Source of the DNA: Gracilaria gracilis
Lineage: Eukaryota; Rhodophyta; Florideophyceae; Gracilariales; Gracilariaceae
Assembly: GCA_030374805.1 (NCBI GenBank)
Contig: JARGSG010000015.1
Location: 806,001 to 870,000 of the forward strand
DNA: 64,000 bases
Direction of reading: 5' to 3'
A program made the position numbers and the translations under genes. Positions 21,841 through 31,925 of this stretch are shown one piece after another (the first letter of the stretch is position 1; each line of letters starts with the position of its first letter). The notes under the pieces were generated by a model that worked only from the letters and a program-made list of their open reading frames with translations, searched no databases and was not told the DNA's origin.

Positions 21841-21857
21841 GACGAAGGGCCTTCGTC
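21841..21857. repeat. Short palindrome
   Basis: GACGAAGG and CCTTCGTC flank a single G. Fourth dyad in the same 500-bp interval. Confidence 0.6.
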
Positions 21858-22119
21858 TCATCCTCAAAAAAAGGTCAACTTTTTCATCCACCGAAGATTG
21901 CGGGGTTGTCCAATTTTCAAACTGTTTCCTCGTTCGCGCACTGTAGAGAGCCATCAAAAACGACCTGGCATGATGTAGATAACAGTTACCAAGGGTGGCG
22001 TTCTAACCCATAGCAGACCTGAGCCATGAGTACTACTCATTGAGTAGATACCAAGGGTAGCAGACCTGGGCTCTGCAACAGGAGGTCGACGTTAGCTGTC
22101 TTTCTACAACCGATATAGT

Positions 22120-23514
22120 ATGGATCCGCCCGAAACCAACATATACTTATCCAAGCAAGCGCCCGACTCGTCTCCGTACGTTCCAAGCTACAAAGATTTT
22201 CACGCACATATCACCTACTCTCTTCTCGACTCTCCAACGGCGGGCAACCTTTGTGATGTAGTTCTTGAAACATGCGATGGTCATGAAGTACCAGCATGTC
22301 GAGCACTACTCGCATCACATAGTGATTATTTTCGCTCAATCTTTTTCTCGGAGTTCCAAGAATCTACGCAGAAGACAATTAGAGTGGCAATGAGTAAGCA
22401 AGTTCTTCGTTACGTACTGATATTTGCTTATACCGGATTTTGCCCTCTTGTGGAGTCTGGCTTGGATTGCACGGACTTTACACAAATACATGCAAAACAT
22501 GAAGAACTCAAGCTTTTGGTTCAGCTCAGTGCAGCCGCTGATTACTGCGGCTTCTATCTGCTGCATGGCTGGTGCGACTCTTCCTTGCTTTCTATCTGTA
22601 ACAAGTTTCCTGTTGTGTCATGCACCGTTCTAGCGGCAATGAATGGTGAAGCGGCACATCGTTCTTTACGCGCAAAGCTTCACGATGTTATTGGAATCTA
22701 TTACAAGAATTCTTTCAACGTCCCAGAAGGCCTCGGGAAACGGTCCTATGCCGAAACTGTGGAGCTTCGGTCTCGTCGTCGAAAACTTAATCTGCCTCCC
22801 TTTCGAGAGGAGCTCGAAGAGGTTGAAGAAGAAGATTCTGATATGGCATATGGCTATGGAGCGTACCCAAGACCCTCGTTTCCAACATCATCATACCACA
22901 GATATCCGGATGGACCGGTTTCATATGAACCATTTACTCCACGTACCCCATCTTATCTAAGAGGCTTCAGTCGAGGTGGCCGTGGTCGCGGAAGAGGAGC
23001 GTTGCATAGTTCGGTTTATCACGGAAATTATGAAATGGCTACACCGATTTCAAACTATGGTAAACCTGTGTCTCACACTGAGGCTGATTCGAAGACGTAT
23101 GGGGTGCTTGTTCTACCACCACATGAACTAAATGACGTGCTCTTTCATATCGAGGGGTATGTATGTCACGAGTATTTGGTGCAGTGTATCTTTTATTGGG
23201 TCACAAAGGGAGTTCGCCTGAACAAAAAGCATCGTAAACTACGGTCATTGAAAGCAACCGATGGTGATGATGTGAGTGTCTCCGAGGTGGGTAGAGAAAA
23301 ATCAACCAATGAATCCGAAGAGGGTATCATTAATGTCGAAGAAGATCGTTTTGAGTGGGGGAAGAAGTTAGCGGCCAAGCTGAACCCAAAGCTTATGCGC
23401 ATTCGCTTTGTATATGACTACGTTATTCCCACAGGTTTGTTAGAGGATATCAACGCGGCCGATTTACTTCGCGATCACATGCTCTCCTCAACTCCCGTTA
23501 TACAAGAAATCTGA
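22120..23514 (+). CDS. BTB/POZ-domain protein with RGG-type linker
   Basis: 464 residues, ATG start, single exon. A BTB/POZ fold lies at about residues 43-150 (LCDVVLETCDGHEVPACRAL, then LASHSDYFRSIFFSEF and LRYVLIFAYTGF). BTB domains dimerise and often recruit CUL3 ubiquitin ligases or transcription regulators. An acidic patch (EELEEVEEEDSD) and an aromatic/Pro linker follow, then an RGG-like box (RGGRGRGRG) near residues 287-297 that suggests RNA or nucleic-acid contact. The C-terminal domain of about 140 residues (GVLVLPPHELNDVLFHIEGY onward) is unfamiliar; no Kelch, MATH or ankyrin repeats are present. A decayed copy of the C-terminal part lies 0.9 kb downstream. Confidence 0.85.
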   Translation: MDPPETNIYLSKQAPDSSPYVPSYKDFHAHITYSLLDSPTAGNLCDVVLETCDGHEVPACRALLASHSDYFRSIFFSEFQESTQKTIRVAMSKQVLRYVLIFAYTGFCPLVESGLDCTDFTQIHAKHEELKLLVQLSAAADYCGFYLLHGWCDSSLLSICNKFPVVSCTVLAAMNGEAAHRSLRAKLHDVIGIYYKNSFNVPEGLGKRSYAETVELRSRRRKLNLPPFREELEEVEEEDSDMAYGYGAYPRPSFPTSSYHRYPDGPVSYEPFTPRTPSYLRGFSRGGRGRGRGALHSSVYHGNYEMATPISNYGKPVSHTEADSKTYGVLVLPPHELNDVLFHIEGYVCHEYLVQCIFYWVTKGVRLNKKHRKLRSLKATDGDDVSVSEVGREKSTNESEEGIINVEEDRFEWGKKLAAKLNPKLMRIRFVYDYVIPTGLLEDINAADLLRDHMLSSTPVIQEI

Positions 23515-24344
23515 GGTCCAGCTTGGGCGTTTACAGGAATGTCTGTACCAGACATGTTGCGTTGAATGCGGTTGTATTGTCGCGCCATGCTCCCGTGATT
23601 TACGGAATGGCCTCCATTGCACCAACGAGCTTGGCTGCGCACCTGTCGATTACGGGTTGCTATACCTGTACCATGGTATGCACAGAAACTGTGAAATGGG
23701 AGTGGCGCCATGGGAGTTGAAAGATAACAAATGGAGCTGATCTTATTTTACCAATACCACGGGTAGGGGGGCTAAAGGGTTTGCCCATTGTAATATAGTT
23801 TTATTCCGCAGGCTGCAAAGGAGAAAGACGCAATATGCGTGTTGAACGCATTCTAACTGATGTATCTTCTTCTTTTGAACGAATATCGAATAAACCATTC
23901 TCGATTAGCCTAGACTCTTGTCTCATTTACTAAACATGTACGTTACCTTGCTTGTACTGTTCGTAGCGGTTTGCAAGTGACCCCAACACGTAAAACACCG
24001 CTACTATGATACGCAGCCATCAACTCCCACGGCAGGCGGGCAATGGTGGCATTTGCGTAGTCCTCAGTTTTGTTGACCAGTGCATATGCGGGGCTTGCTG
24101 TGTCTACCTTAAACAGGGTTAACCTTTTACCGAAAGGCTTCACCGCCGGTGTTCGTCAAAGTTTAATAAACGCTAATGGAGGTATACCTTTGACTCAAAG
24201 AGATGACGCAGACTGTTACTAAGTGTATTCTGCCACACCAGGTTGGAGTAGGTCTGTGCGTAACACTGGAACTCATCCAGAGATGTGTGGAGTACTTGCT
24301 TAACAACCACAAGATCATAAAGCAGTATTTTCTGGCGTGTATTG

Positions 24345-24660
24345 GGTTGCATGTCACCAGTACTTACTGCAATGAATCTTCTTCTAGGTTACGAAGGGGC
24401 GTGCTCTGACCAATAAACTACGGCCCTTCCGACCGGCAGCTGATGATAATGCGAGGCCGCAAGAGAAGAAGAGAAGGAAGAGGAAAAACTCCAATCATGA
24501 ACCGAAATCGAAGAAACCTTTGTCTTTGTTGAAGAGGCTCGTCTTGAGTGAGGGAAGAAGTTAACAGTCAATCTGAATCCAACTTTGATGCGTTCTGGTT
24601 TCGTGTGCAATTATGCTATTCATACAGGTTTGTTGGAGTAAACCGATTTGGGCGAATTGC
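24345..24660 (+). pseudogene. Decayed duplicate of the BTB gene 3' end
   Basis: The segment aligns with about 23155-23470 of the BTB gene: GTCACCAGTACTTACTGCA against GTCACGAGTATTTGGTGCA, AATAAACTACGG against CGTAAACTACGG, GTGAGGGAAGAAGTTAACAG against GTGGGGGAAGAAGTTAGCGG, and CATACAGGTTTGTTGGAG against CCACAGGTTTGTTAGAG. It has indels and stops in every frame. The 5' two thirds of the gene are not recognisable upstream. Confidence 0.7.
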
Positions 24661-24669
24661 GTCCCAACC

Positions 24670-25600
24670 TTCTTCTTCTTCATCGTGGACCTAAATGTTC
24701 TACTTGCTACAATAGAGGAAATATACTCGAAGGACAATGTTCTTTCTTCAGAAAGGTCTAGAGCTTTTGCGGCCATTGTCTAATCATTTCCTCAAACGAA
24801 TAATTGCGTTCTTCTGCATGATATGGCAGTTCATCTAGCCAAGTAGCATCTGTTAAGGGGTTGCCCATTACTACATGCCCTACATCTTCTTTGCAGATGT
24901 CCAACAGTTGCAGCGCCACACTTTGTCAACTAAATACACGCACTTGTACTTAATTATGAATAAACGTAGCGACAGGGTGAAGGCTTGATGCATCGCCAAA
25001 GCAAAACTGACTCTTCTTCTATATTATGGTCGCCGCTACTGATTCCGAGGCGGCAGTAGTTGTATCTAAAGATAGTTCTCCCTCTTGAAAACTGAGGCAG
25101 AGTCACTTCGGAACCATTTTTGTTCTACAACTCAAGCTATCGCTTGACAGGTAAAATAACTTCCGAGGTGGAAGCCTGTTACGCTGAATACAATATTTCT
25201 GTACTACCCTTGTACCCTTGTGCTGTGCCTTTAGTATATTCAACATTATGTGAAGAATGCCTTCTAATGGGGTGGTCATACTTTGCTCCAGTGATTTACA
25301 AAACGCTTTCCAGTCAGCTACAACATCGAACTTCGTCCCGCATATGTCAGCAAAGTGCTGTTGTCGGGGAACCTTCGAATTAAAAGGCGCGCTGGTGGAC
25401 TAAGCTAAGAAGTAGCAAAGCGCACGAACTAAAAGACCGTCATTCGGTAGCAATAGGCCGACCTCTTTGCTGTGATAGTAGTATTCTTGTACATTACACA
25501 TCTGCTACGAGATACGCTACCCCCTGGGACTACACTATAGTTTGTCCCGGTACAGTAATGTCAAGTCATAACGCAGATTGGTGAAACAAGCGTTGAGTGA
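24670..25600 (-). other. Decayed coding debris, not assignable
   Basis: A minus-strand stretch near 24770-24910 reads CKEDVGHVVMGNPLTDATW followed by LDELPYHAEERNYSFEEMI, which looks protein-like but has no start and belongs to no family I know. Near 25030-25090 the string CTGATTCCGAGGCGGC and its neighbours match the linker of the APH-like pseudogene at about 16210-16290. The region therefore seems to hold fragments of duplicated genes. An 87-codon plus frame at 25120 is unremarkable. Confidence 0.3.
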
Positions 25601-25631
25601 AACTCTTGACTTTGCCACGATTGCAGTTCAC

Positions 25632-26993
25632 TTAGTAACCCTTTTCAATCCAGCGAATGCCAAGAGAAACTATATGAGTCATATTTGTTTCAGGTCCGTA
25701 AACCTCGATAGGAATGTCAAGTGTATTTCCAAGATCCCTCATGAGTTGAAGACCGGCCTTATAATTGGGACCCCCGCGTCGAACAAACACCTTAACCTTG
25801 GCCATTTGAAGTTTGCCATGAAAATCAGTTAACGCTTGTTGCAATCCGCCAAGCGTAGCCGCTATATCACTGAAGTTGGCCACACCTCCTCCACACAATA
25901 AAGCGCGGCGACCACCGTCTGCATTTCTTGTAACGAGTCCCAAAAGTGTTCGGGCGTACAGATATGTCTCTTGTTCTTTTGGATTACCAGAATACTCTGC
26001 ATAATTACCAAGCTCATCACCATAACCAAGCTGAACAACCTGGTCTGCATAGATGACAGAGGCCCCACCTCCTGCAACCATCGTCCACATATTTCCATTG
26101 GGGTTGAGTACTGTGAGTTTTAGTGACGCACTGGACTTGTCATCCATCGACTGTACTATTCTCTCTTCATCGCACTTTTCACGCCCCCAAGGTTCCGGAA
26201 ATTCAAGATCTGAACCCCAAACCTTTGCATTCTTAAATGTGGCATACGAATCTAGCTCGACTCTTGAATCAAGAATTGCGGGCAGTCCAGAATCGTCCAA
26301 AGCGAAGGGATTCATTTCCAACAAAGTCATGTCCAGTTCCACGTAAGTTTCAAAACAAGCGGTGATGAAATCAGCCAGTATGGTTTTGGTATTGTCCGGA
26401 AGGTCAATATCTTTAAGAAGTGGAATCACATGCTGTTCACGATCAATGCTCGATTCGGAATCTGGCTCACCACAAGGAACGATCACTGACTTGACTTTGT
26501 CCCAATTATCTTCGATATCAATTCCACCACATGCTCCGAAACTTAGTCGATCGCCCTGGCGAACTGTTTGGATACACATGTAAAATTCGTGCTGGTGAGG
26601 GACAAACGGCTCGATGAGAAAAGTGGTGATGACTCCTTTAACTTCGGACACTTCAATCTCCGCACCCATGCGCTCCTTAATAAAAGATTGGGCGGCTTGA
26701 TAATTGGCATTAAGCAAGACGAGATTGTTCTTTCCACGCTTCCCGAATAACATGTCTGGTTTGACGACGAGTTTGGTTGTTAACAACCATGGATGTTGCT
26801 CAGCAAGATTTGTGTAGAAGGCTTGTGGAGTAGAAGACGCTTTCAATGCTGACATCTTTACCTGTGCGGCAGATACGAACGAGGTTCGAGTGGTGTGTTT
26901 TCCCGCGCCGCCAAGCTTAACGCCCTTGACCTTCTTGAGACGACGTGTGACAAGGCGCTTTCCATCATACTCTCTGATCTTCTTTCGCGCCAT
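25632..26993 (-). CDS. ACLA: ATP-citrate synthase (lyase) subunit A, plant-type
   Basis: 453 residues. ACLA and ACLB together form ATP-citrate lyase, which cleaves cytosolic citrate with CoA and ATP to acetyl-CoA and oxaloacetate for lipid and isoprenoid synthesis. Seen here: an N-terminus MARKKIREYDGKRLV nearly identical to plant ACLA, an ATP-grasp region (VVKPDMLFGKRGKNNLVLL, then ITTFLIEPFVPH and TLLEMNPFALDD), then the CoA-binding-like half (NPNGNMWTMVAGGGASVIYA, ELGNYAEYSGNPKEQE, FVRRGGPNYKAGL). The start is the ATG at 26993, because everything upstream in frame (MRRLHHWLSTTLC) lies ahead of the conserved first residue. The separate A subunit is typical of plants and algae; animals fuse A and B. 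It is divergent from the ENY2 gene. Confidence 0.95.
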   Translation of the reverse strand: MARKKIREYDGKRLVTRRLKKVKGVKLGGAGKHTTRTSFVSAAQVKMSALKASSTPQAFYTNLAEQHPWLLTTKLVVKPDMLFGKRGKNNLVLLNANYQAAQSFIKERMGAEIEVSEVKGVITTFLIEPFVPHQHEFYMCIQTVRQGDRLSFGACGGIDIEDNWDKVKSVIVPCGEPDSESSIDREQHVIPLLKDIDLPDNTKTILADFITACFETYVELDMTLLEMNPFALDDSGLPAILDSRVELDSYATFKNAKVWGSDLEFPEPWGREKCDEERIVQSMDDKSSASLKLTVLNPNGNMWTMVAGGGASVIYADQVVQLGYGDELGNYAEYSGNPKEQETYLYARTLLGLVTRNADGGRRALLCGGGVANFSDIAATLGGLQQALTDFHGKLQMAKVKVFVRRGGPNYKAGLQLMRDLGNTLDIPIEVYGPETNMTHIVSLGIRWIEKGY

Positions 26994-27464
26994 TGATATG
27001 AGTGAAATGGAAGAGCGTGCGGCAGAGCACAAGGTTGTGGAGAGCCAGTGATGCAAACGTCTCAAACGTCAGCAGGCGAATGTGCCGACTCGAGTCAAGA
27101 CGAAGGGGAGTGTGGATCATATCATAGCAGAGATTGAGATAGCTGATTGATCAGTGATCGCCCACCGCTGGTCAGCTCTGCTCATCGAACAGCACGCAAA
27201 ACGTGTCCTAGCTAGCGGTCGAACGCTAAAACGCTACCCTTGCACCAAAAATTGCTCAAAAATATCTAGGGCAGCACAGTGTGCTGAGCACACGCTAGCG
27301 GCTGCACGCATCCGCTTCCATCGTCCTGCCCGGCTGCGGGACTGCCACTTGCAAACCTCGCACTGCGGCTGGGCAGCGTTTCGCGCACACCCCTTCCTTC
27401 AAACTGCGTCGCGCGAGTGTGGCTCATATGGTACATGAAGAGTGAAGCGCTCGGGAGCAGCAGA
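26994..27464. promoter_or_regulatory. Bidirectional promoter region ACLA / ENY2
   Basis: 470 bp separate the two divergent ATGs. No clear TATA box. The sequence is locally repetitive (CTAGC and AAACGCTA motifs at 27200-27300). Confidence 0.4.
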
Positions 27465-27914
27465 ATGACCTCTGATCAAGTTGCGAACCACCTATTGGAG
27501 CGGATGCAACAGTCTGGTGAGCGCGACCGAATCAAAGAGTGGTTGATGAATGACTTGGAAACGACTGGTTGGACATCTACTTTGCTTGAGAAGATTACAC
27601 AATTGCGCTCCTCAACTGACAAGTCTGCTTCGGAGAACACTTCCGCGGCAGACGCTTCCTCCTCGTCAGAGAGTGATCAACTTACTGTGAGACGTATATC
27701 GACTCAATTAAGTAAAGATGCTTTAGGTACGTCGTTTTCTCTACATCCATCTGCGCCACGTATTCTTTTTTTGCTCATGCTTCTTTTCTGCACTCTTTCA
27801 GCATCTGTGCCAGACTCTGTGCGTTCAAAGTTGATGCAGGAGCTCTTGGATATCTGTAGACAATATGTTACATCAGAACACTTTGCTACTTCTGTCCCCA
27901 AGGGAAACAAGTGA
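27465..27914 (+). CDS. ENY2: ENY2/Sus1-like SAGA and TREX-2 subunit (one intron)
   Basis: Exons are 27465-27726 and 27802-27914. The 75-bp intron starts GTACGT and ends TTTCAG. The product of about 124 aa couples histone H2B deubiquitination (SAGA DUB module) with mRNA export (TREX-2). The family core is visible: ERMQQSGERDRIKEWLMNDL matches ENY2 ETGERERLKELLRAKL, GW.. follows, and after the splice VPDSVRSKLMQELLDICRQY matches VPDSVKKELLQRIRTFL. Between them lies a Ser/Ala/Asp-rich insertion of about 25 residues (SENTSAADASSSSESDQ) longer than in animals and yeast. The intron also stays in frame if retained. An alternative ATG exists at 27435; the one at 27465 fits the family length better. 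Confidence 0.8.
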   Translation: MTSDQVANHLLERMQQSGERDRIKEWLMNDLETTGWTSTLLEKITQLRSSTDKSASENTSAADASSSSESDQLTVRRISTQLSKDALGTSFSLHPSAPRILFLLMLLFCTLSASVPDSVRSKLMQELLDICRQYVTSEHFATSVPKGNK

Positions 27915-29048
27915 TAATCCTTCTTCGCGCATGTGTCCCAGTGTTTTCATAGATAAATCTTCCTATATGTTTGTGTGTGTACAGTCACTTTGTTGTCTTC
28001 CAACCTCCCGTTTTGTTGTAAACAACAGTTTCTGGCGCTCCTCTTGTAACAGCATTACCCTTCAGCTGCAGTAAGCCTTTTTTTTGAACTCAAAAAGGCT
28101 TTCACTTCCTTTATTGCGCTTCATACCTCCCCCTTCCGATACCGTTTTCATTCATGCTCTAGTTTCTACATCGTCGAAAAAAATGGACATGTACGCCGCC
28201 CTGTCAGCACTACTAATCACCACCATAGAAACGCCACAGCCTTTTAGCATGTTCAAACGGGACAGCCACAAACCAGGGGAATACATCAGCAAACTTAGGG
28301 GCACTCGTTTCAACCATAATGCAATTAGTCGCCATGTTCACACATCTTTTCAATAGGGTCAAAATGCAATCCTCATCTTTGTGGCTCATTCCTCCTTCTC
28401 GAACATACCATCATCACACATTAGACAGCAATGCTCACTGAACGTTCCTACCCACAAGTTCAGATCGGACCCTGATACCAAACCCCGATGACAAACTTCG
28501 AAATGGCAGTAAAGTCCGACAACAGACCCGTTCACAAAAAGCACAGTCAGTACCCCTGGCCCGCATACCAATAACACCGATAAAGCTCGCAAAGTCCCGA
28601 TTTCGCATTCATCGGACGTACAGCGTACCTCGATGCCGCCACGTTTATTTTTGTCTGGCAACTGCTTTGGTGCGATAACGATTCCATCGTTACACTGATG
28701 AGTAATTGAAGTGCGTACTGGTCCAATACCATTGCCATTTAACTCGGGCCGATTTTCTAGACTCGTGCTTACGTCGAGGATGGATGCTTGCGAGATTTGG
28801 TTCAGTTACGTCGAGTCGCGTTTCAGAGACTGAATGGCCGAGCCCGGGAATTTGCGCTCTAAACTGAAGAGCGAACCTTTGATGCTCATCCTCGCTTCAA
28901 CTCCCTCAAGACTCAGCAGTGCGACAAAATTCGCTGCAGAGTCAAACCCCACTCCGCTTCCTACCAACGCGCTTTCAAAGGCTTTCTATATCTTTCTTCG
29001 AACTCATAGCACCTGTTGCTGCAAAAACTGGCTATCATCCGTTTCTTC
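27915..29048. other. Intergenic; possible minus-strand exon at 28386-28803
   Basis: A minus-strand frame open from about 28803 to the stop at 28386 (HQCNDGIVIAPKQLPDKNK, then EVRCTSDECEIGTL and EVCHRGLVSGSDLNL) is Cys-rich and protein-like but has no ATG at its head, so it would have to be a downstream exon or a decayed gene. I do not recognise it. The rest is featureless. Confidence 0.3.
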
Positions 29049-30458
29049 ATGACACATATTAACAGATTGAGATATTCGACGGCTGCTCTTTCATTCGTGG
29101 CTGCCTTCTTAATAAGCGCTAAAGGCGTTTTCGGACATTCTCACTTAGCAGACCCGCTCCCTACGCGTGAATTGCATTGTCGCGTCGGTGCGCAACAAGG
29201 GAGAGATTGCTATGGACCTTGTCCAGCACCAGACGACTATGGACGTCTAAACCATCCCTGGATTAATGAACACAACCCTGCTCAAACATGGAGACGGGGC
29301 GATATGGTGAATGTGAGATGGCACAGGGACAACCGTACGTATAATCATCAAACCACCAATACAAAGAATATCAAGAAAGTGCTGACGTGCGTTATATCGT
29401 GCTTTCGTTACGAATGTTGATAAACAGATGATGGTACTGGTTTTGTGCGACTCGTCTTGGTACCAGTTGACAAAATGATGGACAAGAGGGCTCATGATCA
29501 ATACGCGTTCCATTTTCTCTGCATGAATGAAGGTCTTCACCACTGTTCCGATCGGTCATATGACACGTGCGGAAACGATGGTGAAGGTATGGCTTGGCAA
29601 AAGCTAGTACAAGTTCCAACCAGTTACCCCGACGGGGTGTACGTATTCGGCTGGTCATGGTACGGGGGCGGCGATTATCGAGCAATGAGTTTCTTTGGAG
29701 ACTATTTCAGTTGCAGTTTTATCAAAATCGAAGGCGGAGTACCGGTGACAGACAGCTATGAACCACAATGGGACGGCAGCAAATGCGTGAGCTCCGCAGA
29801 TCGGTTGGGAATATGCTGGAAGGAACCTTGTCACGTGGGTCATATGTATGAGATGGAACCTTTTGAATTCAAGGACGGCAAGAAGCCTGAGCCGATTCAA
29901 AGCTGGTGGTTTGGGGACGGAAATGAGAACAGTGGCGATGACAACCGTCATTCTTTTGGCAGTTCGGTGACATTAGGATCTGGATCGTCCGTGTCTGTTG
30001 GAGCCCGAAGTGGCGGTCGCGGTGGTAGAGATAATTTAGCAAGCGCACTAGACCTGAACGTAGGCGATTCGTCATCGGAATCACCTTCATCACCAGAGGA
30101 TGAAAACGCATTCAACCCGGAGTTCATTTCAACGGGCGCGTTGGGAGTGTTCTTCCTTGACTTCACAAATTGGGAAAAGATCCCACTGAAGGACGGAGAG
30201 ACATATCGTCTGGACAACTTCAAGAACGGGTTCACGGTGGAGGCGTTCTACAACGGGAACGTACGCTTCATCGACTTCTTCGTGGACGGCAACAAAGTAC
30301 GCCGCGAACGGTCGAAGCCCTACGTGATGAACGGCAACCGAGGAAAGCTCATCTTCGGGTGGAGCCCGCCCGTGGGACGGATTGTCAAGGTGCAAGTGAA
30401 GGTGACGACCAAAGAAGGTCGCACTGAGAGCTACGAGGCTGACATCGAGTTCGAGTAG
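29049..30458 (+). CDS. Secreted LPMO-like protein with C-terminal beta-sandwich domain (one intron)
   Basis: Exons are 29049-29334 and 29428-30458. The 93-bp intron (GTACGT...AACAG) joins WHRDN to HDGTGFVRLVLVP. About 438 aa. The signal peptide (SFVAAFLISAKGVFG) would leave His30 as the mature N-terminus (HSHLADPLPTRE), and His96 in RDNHDGTGF gives the second histidine, the pattern of a copper histidine brace in lytic polysaccharide monooxygenases. Paired Cys and a late WSWYGGGDYRAMSFFGDYF motif also fit an LPMO-like core, which ends near residue 245. A Gly/Ser/acidic linker leads to a C-terminal module (TVEAFYNGNVRFIDFFVDG, RSKPYVMNGNRGKLIFGW) resembling Ig/CBM-like domains in secreted algal and bacterial proteins. 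The substrate could be a wall polysaccharide (inference). An AATAAA lies at 30511. Confidence 0.7.
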
Positions 30459-30510
30459 ATTCAAACCAAACAGGGGAGTGTGAATGAAAACTCATAATAT
30501 GCGCCGTGTG

Positions 30511-30516
30511 AATAAA
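30511..30516 (+). terminator. Candidate polyadenylation signal
   Basis: AATAAA 53 bp after the stop of the LPMO-like gene, inside AATAAATAAA. Confidence 0.4.
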
Positions 30517-30860
30517 TAAAGCGAGAGTGTAATACACCGCCGTGGCGGTGTATGACGCCATTTTGTGTACAGAAAAAATGCCCAGCTCATGCGCAAAGCG
30601 AGCAGCCACGAGCGCGCATTTCCCCCACGTACGTCATAATAAAAGTGCCCAAAAAGAAGCCGCCAACTAGCACCCGTCGCCTCGCGCGCCGCCTCTTCCG
30701 CAACCACCTCCGTCGCTTGCACCGCCGCGCTCCGCACCGCTTTGCAGAGCGCCTCAATCTCACATGCCGTCACACAACAAGGCCCCAGCCTTCTAAAGCA
30801 CCCTCATACCCCCTTCCCGACTACCAATATCGCGCCGTGAGAAGCAGACACAAGACAGAG

Positions 30861-31925
30861 ATGAAGACTCAACAGCGACTAGACATGTGCTGCACCGAGC
30901 GTCGCGAGCTGACGAGCGGCGACTCGCTGCGCACGGCAGCCATCTCGTCGCAGAGTCTACCGGAACTGGACCTCAACCTGCACGACCGGCAAGCAAGCGG
31001 TGACTTTGGGCATTGCTCGCGGAGCCTGTTTCGCAGAAGCTCGCAGCCAGCGAGCAACCTACCGCTGCTGAATCTGTCAGCACTGAGAGAGCACGTACCG
31101 ACGGGCGAGGAGATATGCACGCCGCGTCGCAACGTGGAACGTATCGGACGCTCGTTATCGCGCGTCAAACCGTACTTGTACGTCGGCAGCAAGCTGTCCG
31201 TGCGCGATGCATCGACGATAGAGATGAACGGCATCTCGCACATGATCAACTTGGGCGGACATTTGTATCATAACCAACACAGCGGCGTCAAATACCTGTC
31301 GCTGAGCATTCGAGACGACGTGGGCGAAAACATAGAGGACTTCTTCGACGTGTGTATTGCATTTATTAACGAAGCCAGACAGCGTGGTGGCGCGTGTGCC
31401 GTAGTGTGCACGCAGGGAATCTCAAGAAGTGGCGCCATCGTGGTGGCATACTTGATGAGCATGGAGAACATGAGTATGGACGAAGCGCTACGAAGGGTAC
31501 GCAAGAGTCGGCCGATCATCGCTCCCAACAGCGCGTTCCTCAACCAGCTAAGCGCGCTGGAAAGGCGCCTAACGTCAGGGCGACGCAGCGCATGGATGGG
31601 CAAGCTGACGTACGTCGGCAGCGTGGACAAGGTATTAATCGGCAGAAACGTGAGCCACACGCGCGTAGACAGTATAGAAGATGAGGTGTTCATCATAGAG
31701 AAAAGCGACTTTGAAGGCGTCGTCGTCTGGAAGGGCCGCCACGCGCCCGAGCACATGTGGAAGGAAGCGGTGCGCGTGGCGCATCGCATGGACGCTCGCG
31801 TGCGCGCGGAGTGCGAGCTACGGTCGCTGCGTTTGCCCAACGGCGGCGTGCAGCTTTGCGCGGGCGGCGATGACGCCGCCGCGATGGAACGGCTGCTGCG
31901 TGCGACGCTGCGGCTACGCGCGTGA
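30861..31925 (+). CDS. MKP1-like dual-specificity phosphatase with gelsolin-like tail
   Basis: 354 residues from the ATG at 30861 (MKTQQRLDMCC). The frame is open back to 30552 but that part is Arg-rich low complexity and more likely 5' UTR. The DSP domain lies at about residues 100-235: RVKPYLYVGSKLSVRD, the general-acid loop SIRDDVGENIEDFF, and the P-loop VVCTQGISRSG with catalytic Cys183 and Arg189. The usual His before the Cys is Val. Residues 260-350 resemble the gelsolin segment of plant MAPK phosphatase 1 (DEVFIIEKSDFEGVVVWKG, then a helix with AVRVAHRMDA). By family it would dephosphorylate MAPKs on Thr and Tyr. A TDY-type MAPK gene sits 4 kb downstream. Confidence 0.8.
   Translation: MKTQQRLDMCCTERRELTSGDSLRTAAISSQSLPELDLNLHDRQASGDFGHCSRSLFRRSSQPASNLPLLNLSALREHVPTGEEICTPRRNVERIGRSLSRVKPYLYVGSKLSVRDASTIEMNGISHMINLGGHLYHNQHSGVKYLSLSIRDDVGENIEDFFDVCIAFINEARQRGGACAVVCTQGISRSGAIVVAYLMSMENMSMDEALRRVRKSRPIIAPNSAFLNQLSALERRLTSGRRSAWMGKLTYVGSVDKVLIGRNVSHTRVDSIEDEVFIIEKSDFEGVVVWKGRHAPEHMWKEAVRVAHRMDARVRAECELRSLRLPNGGVQLCAGGDDAAAMERLLRATLRLRA

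Noticed and set aside
30552-30860. 103-codon extension of the phosphatase
   Set aside because: Although it begins with ATG it is Arg-rich low complexity without homology; more likely 5' UTR.
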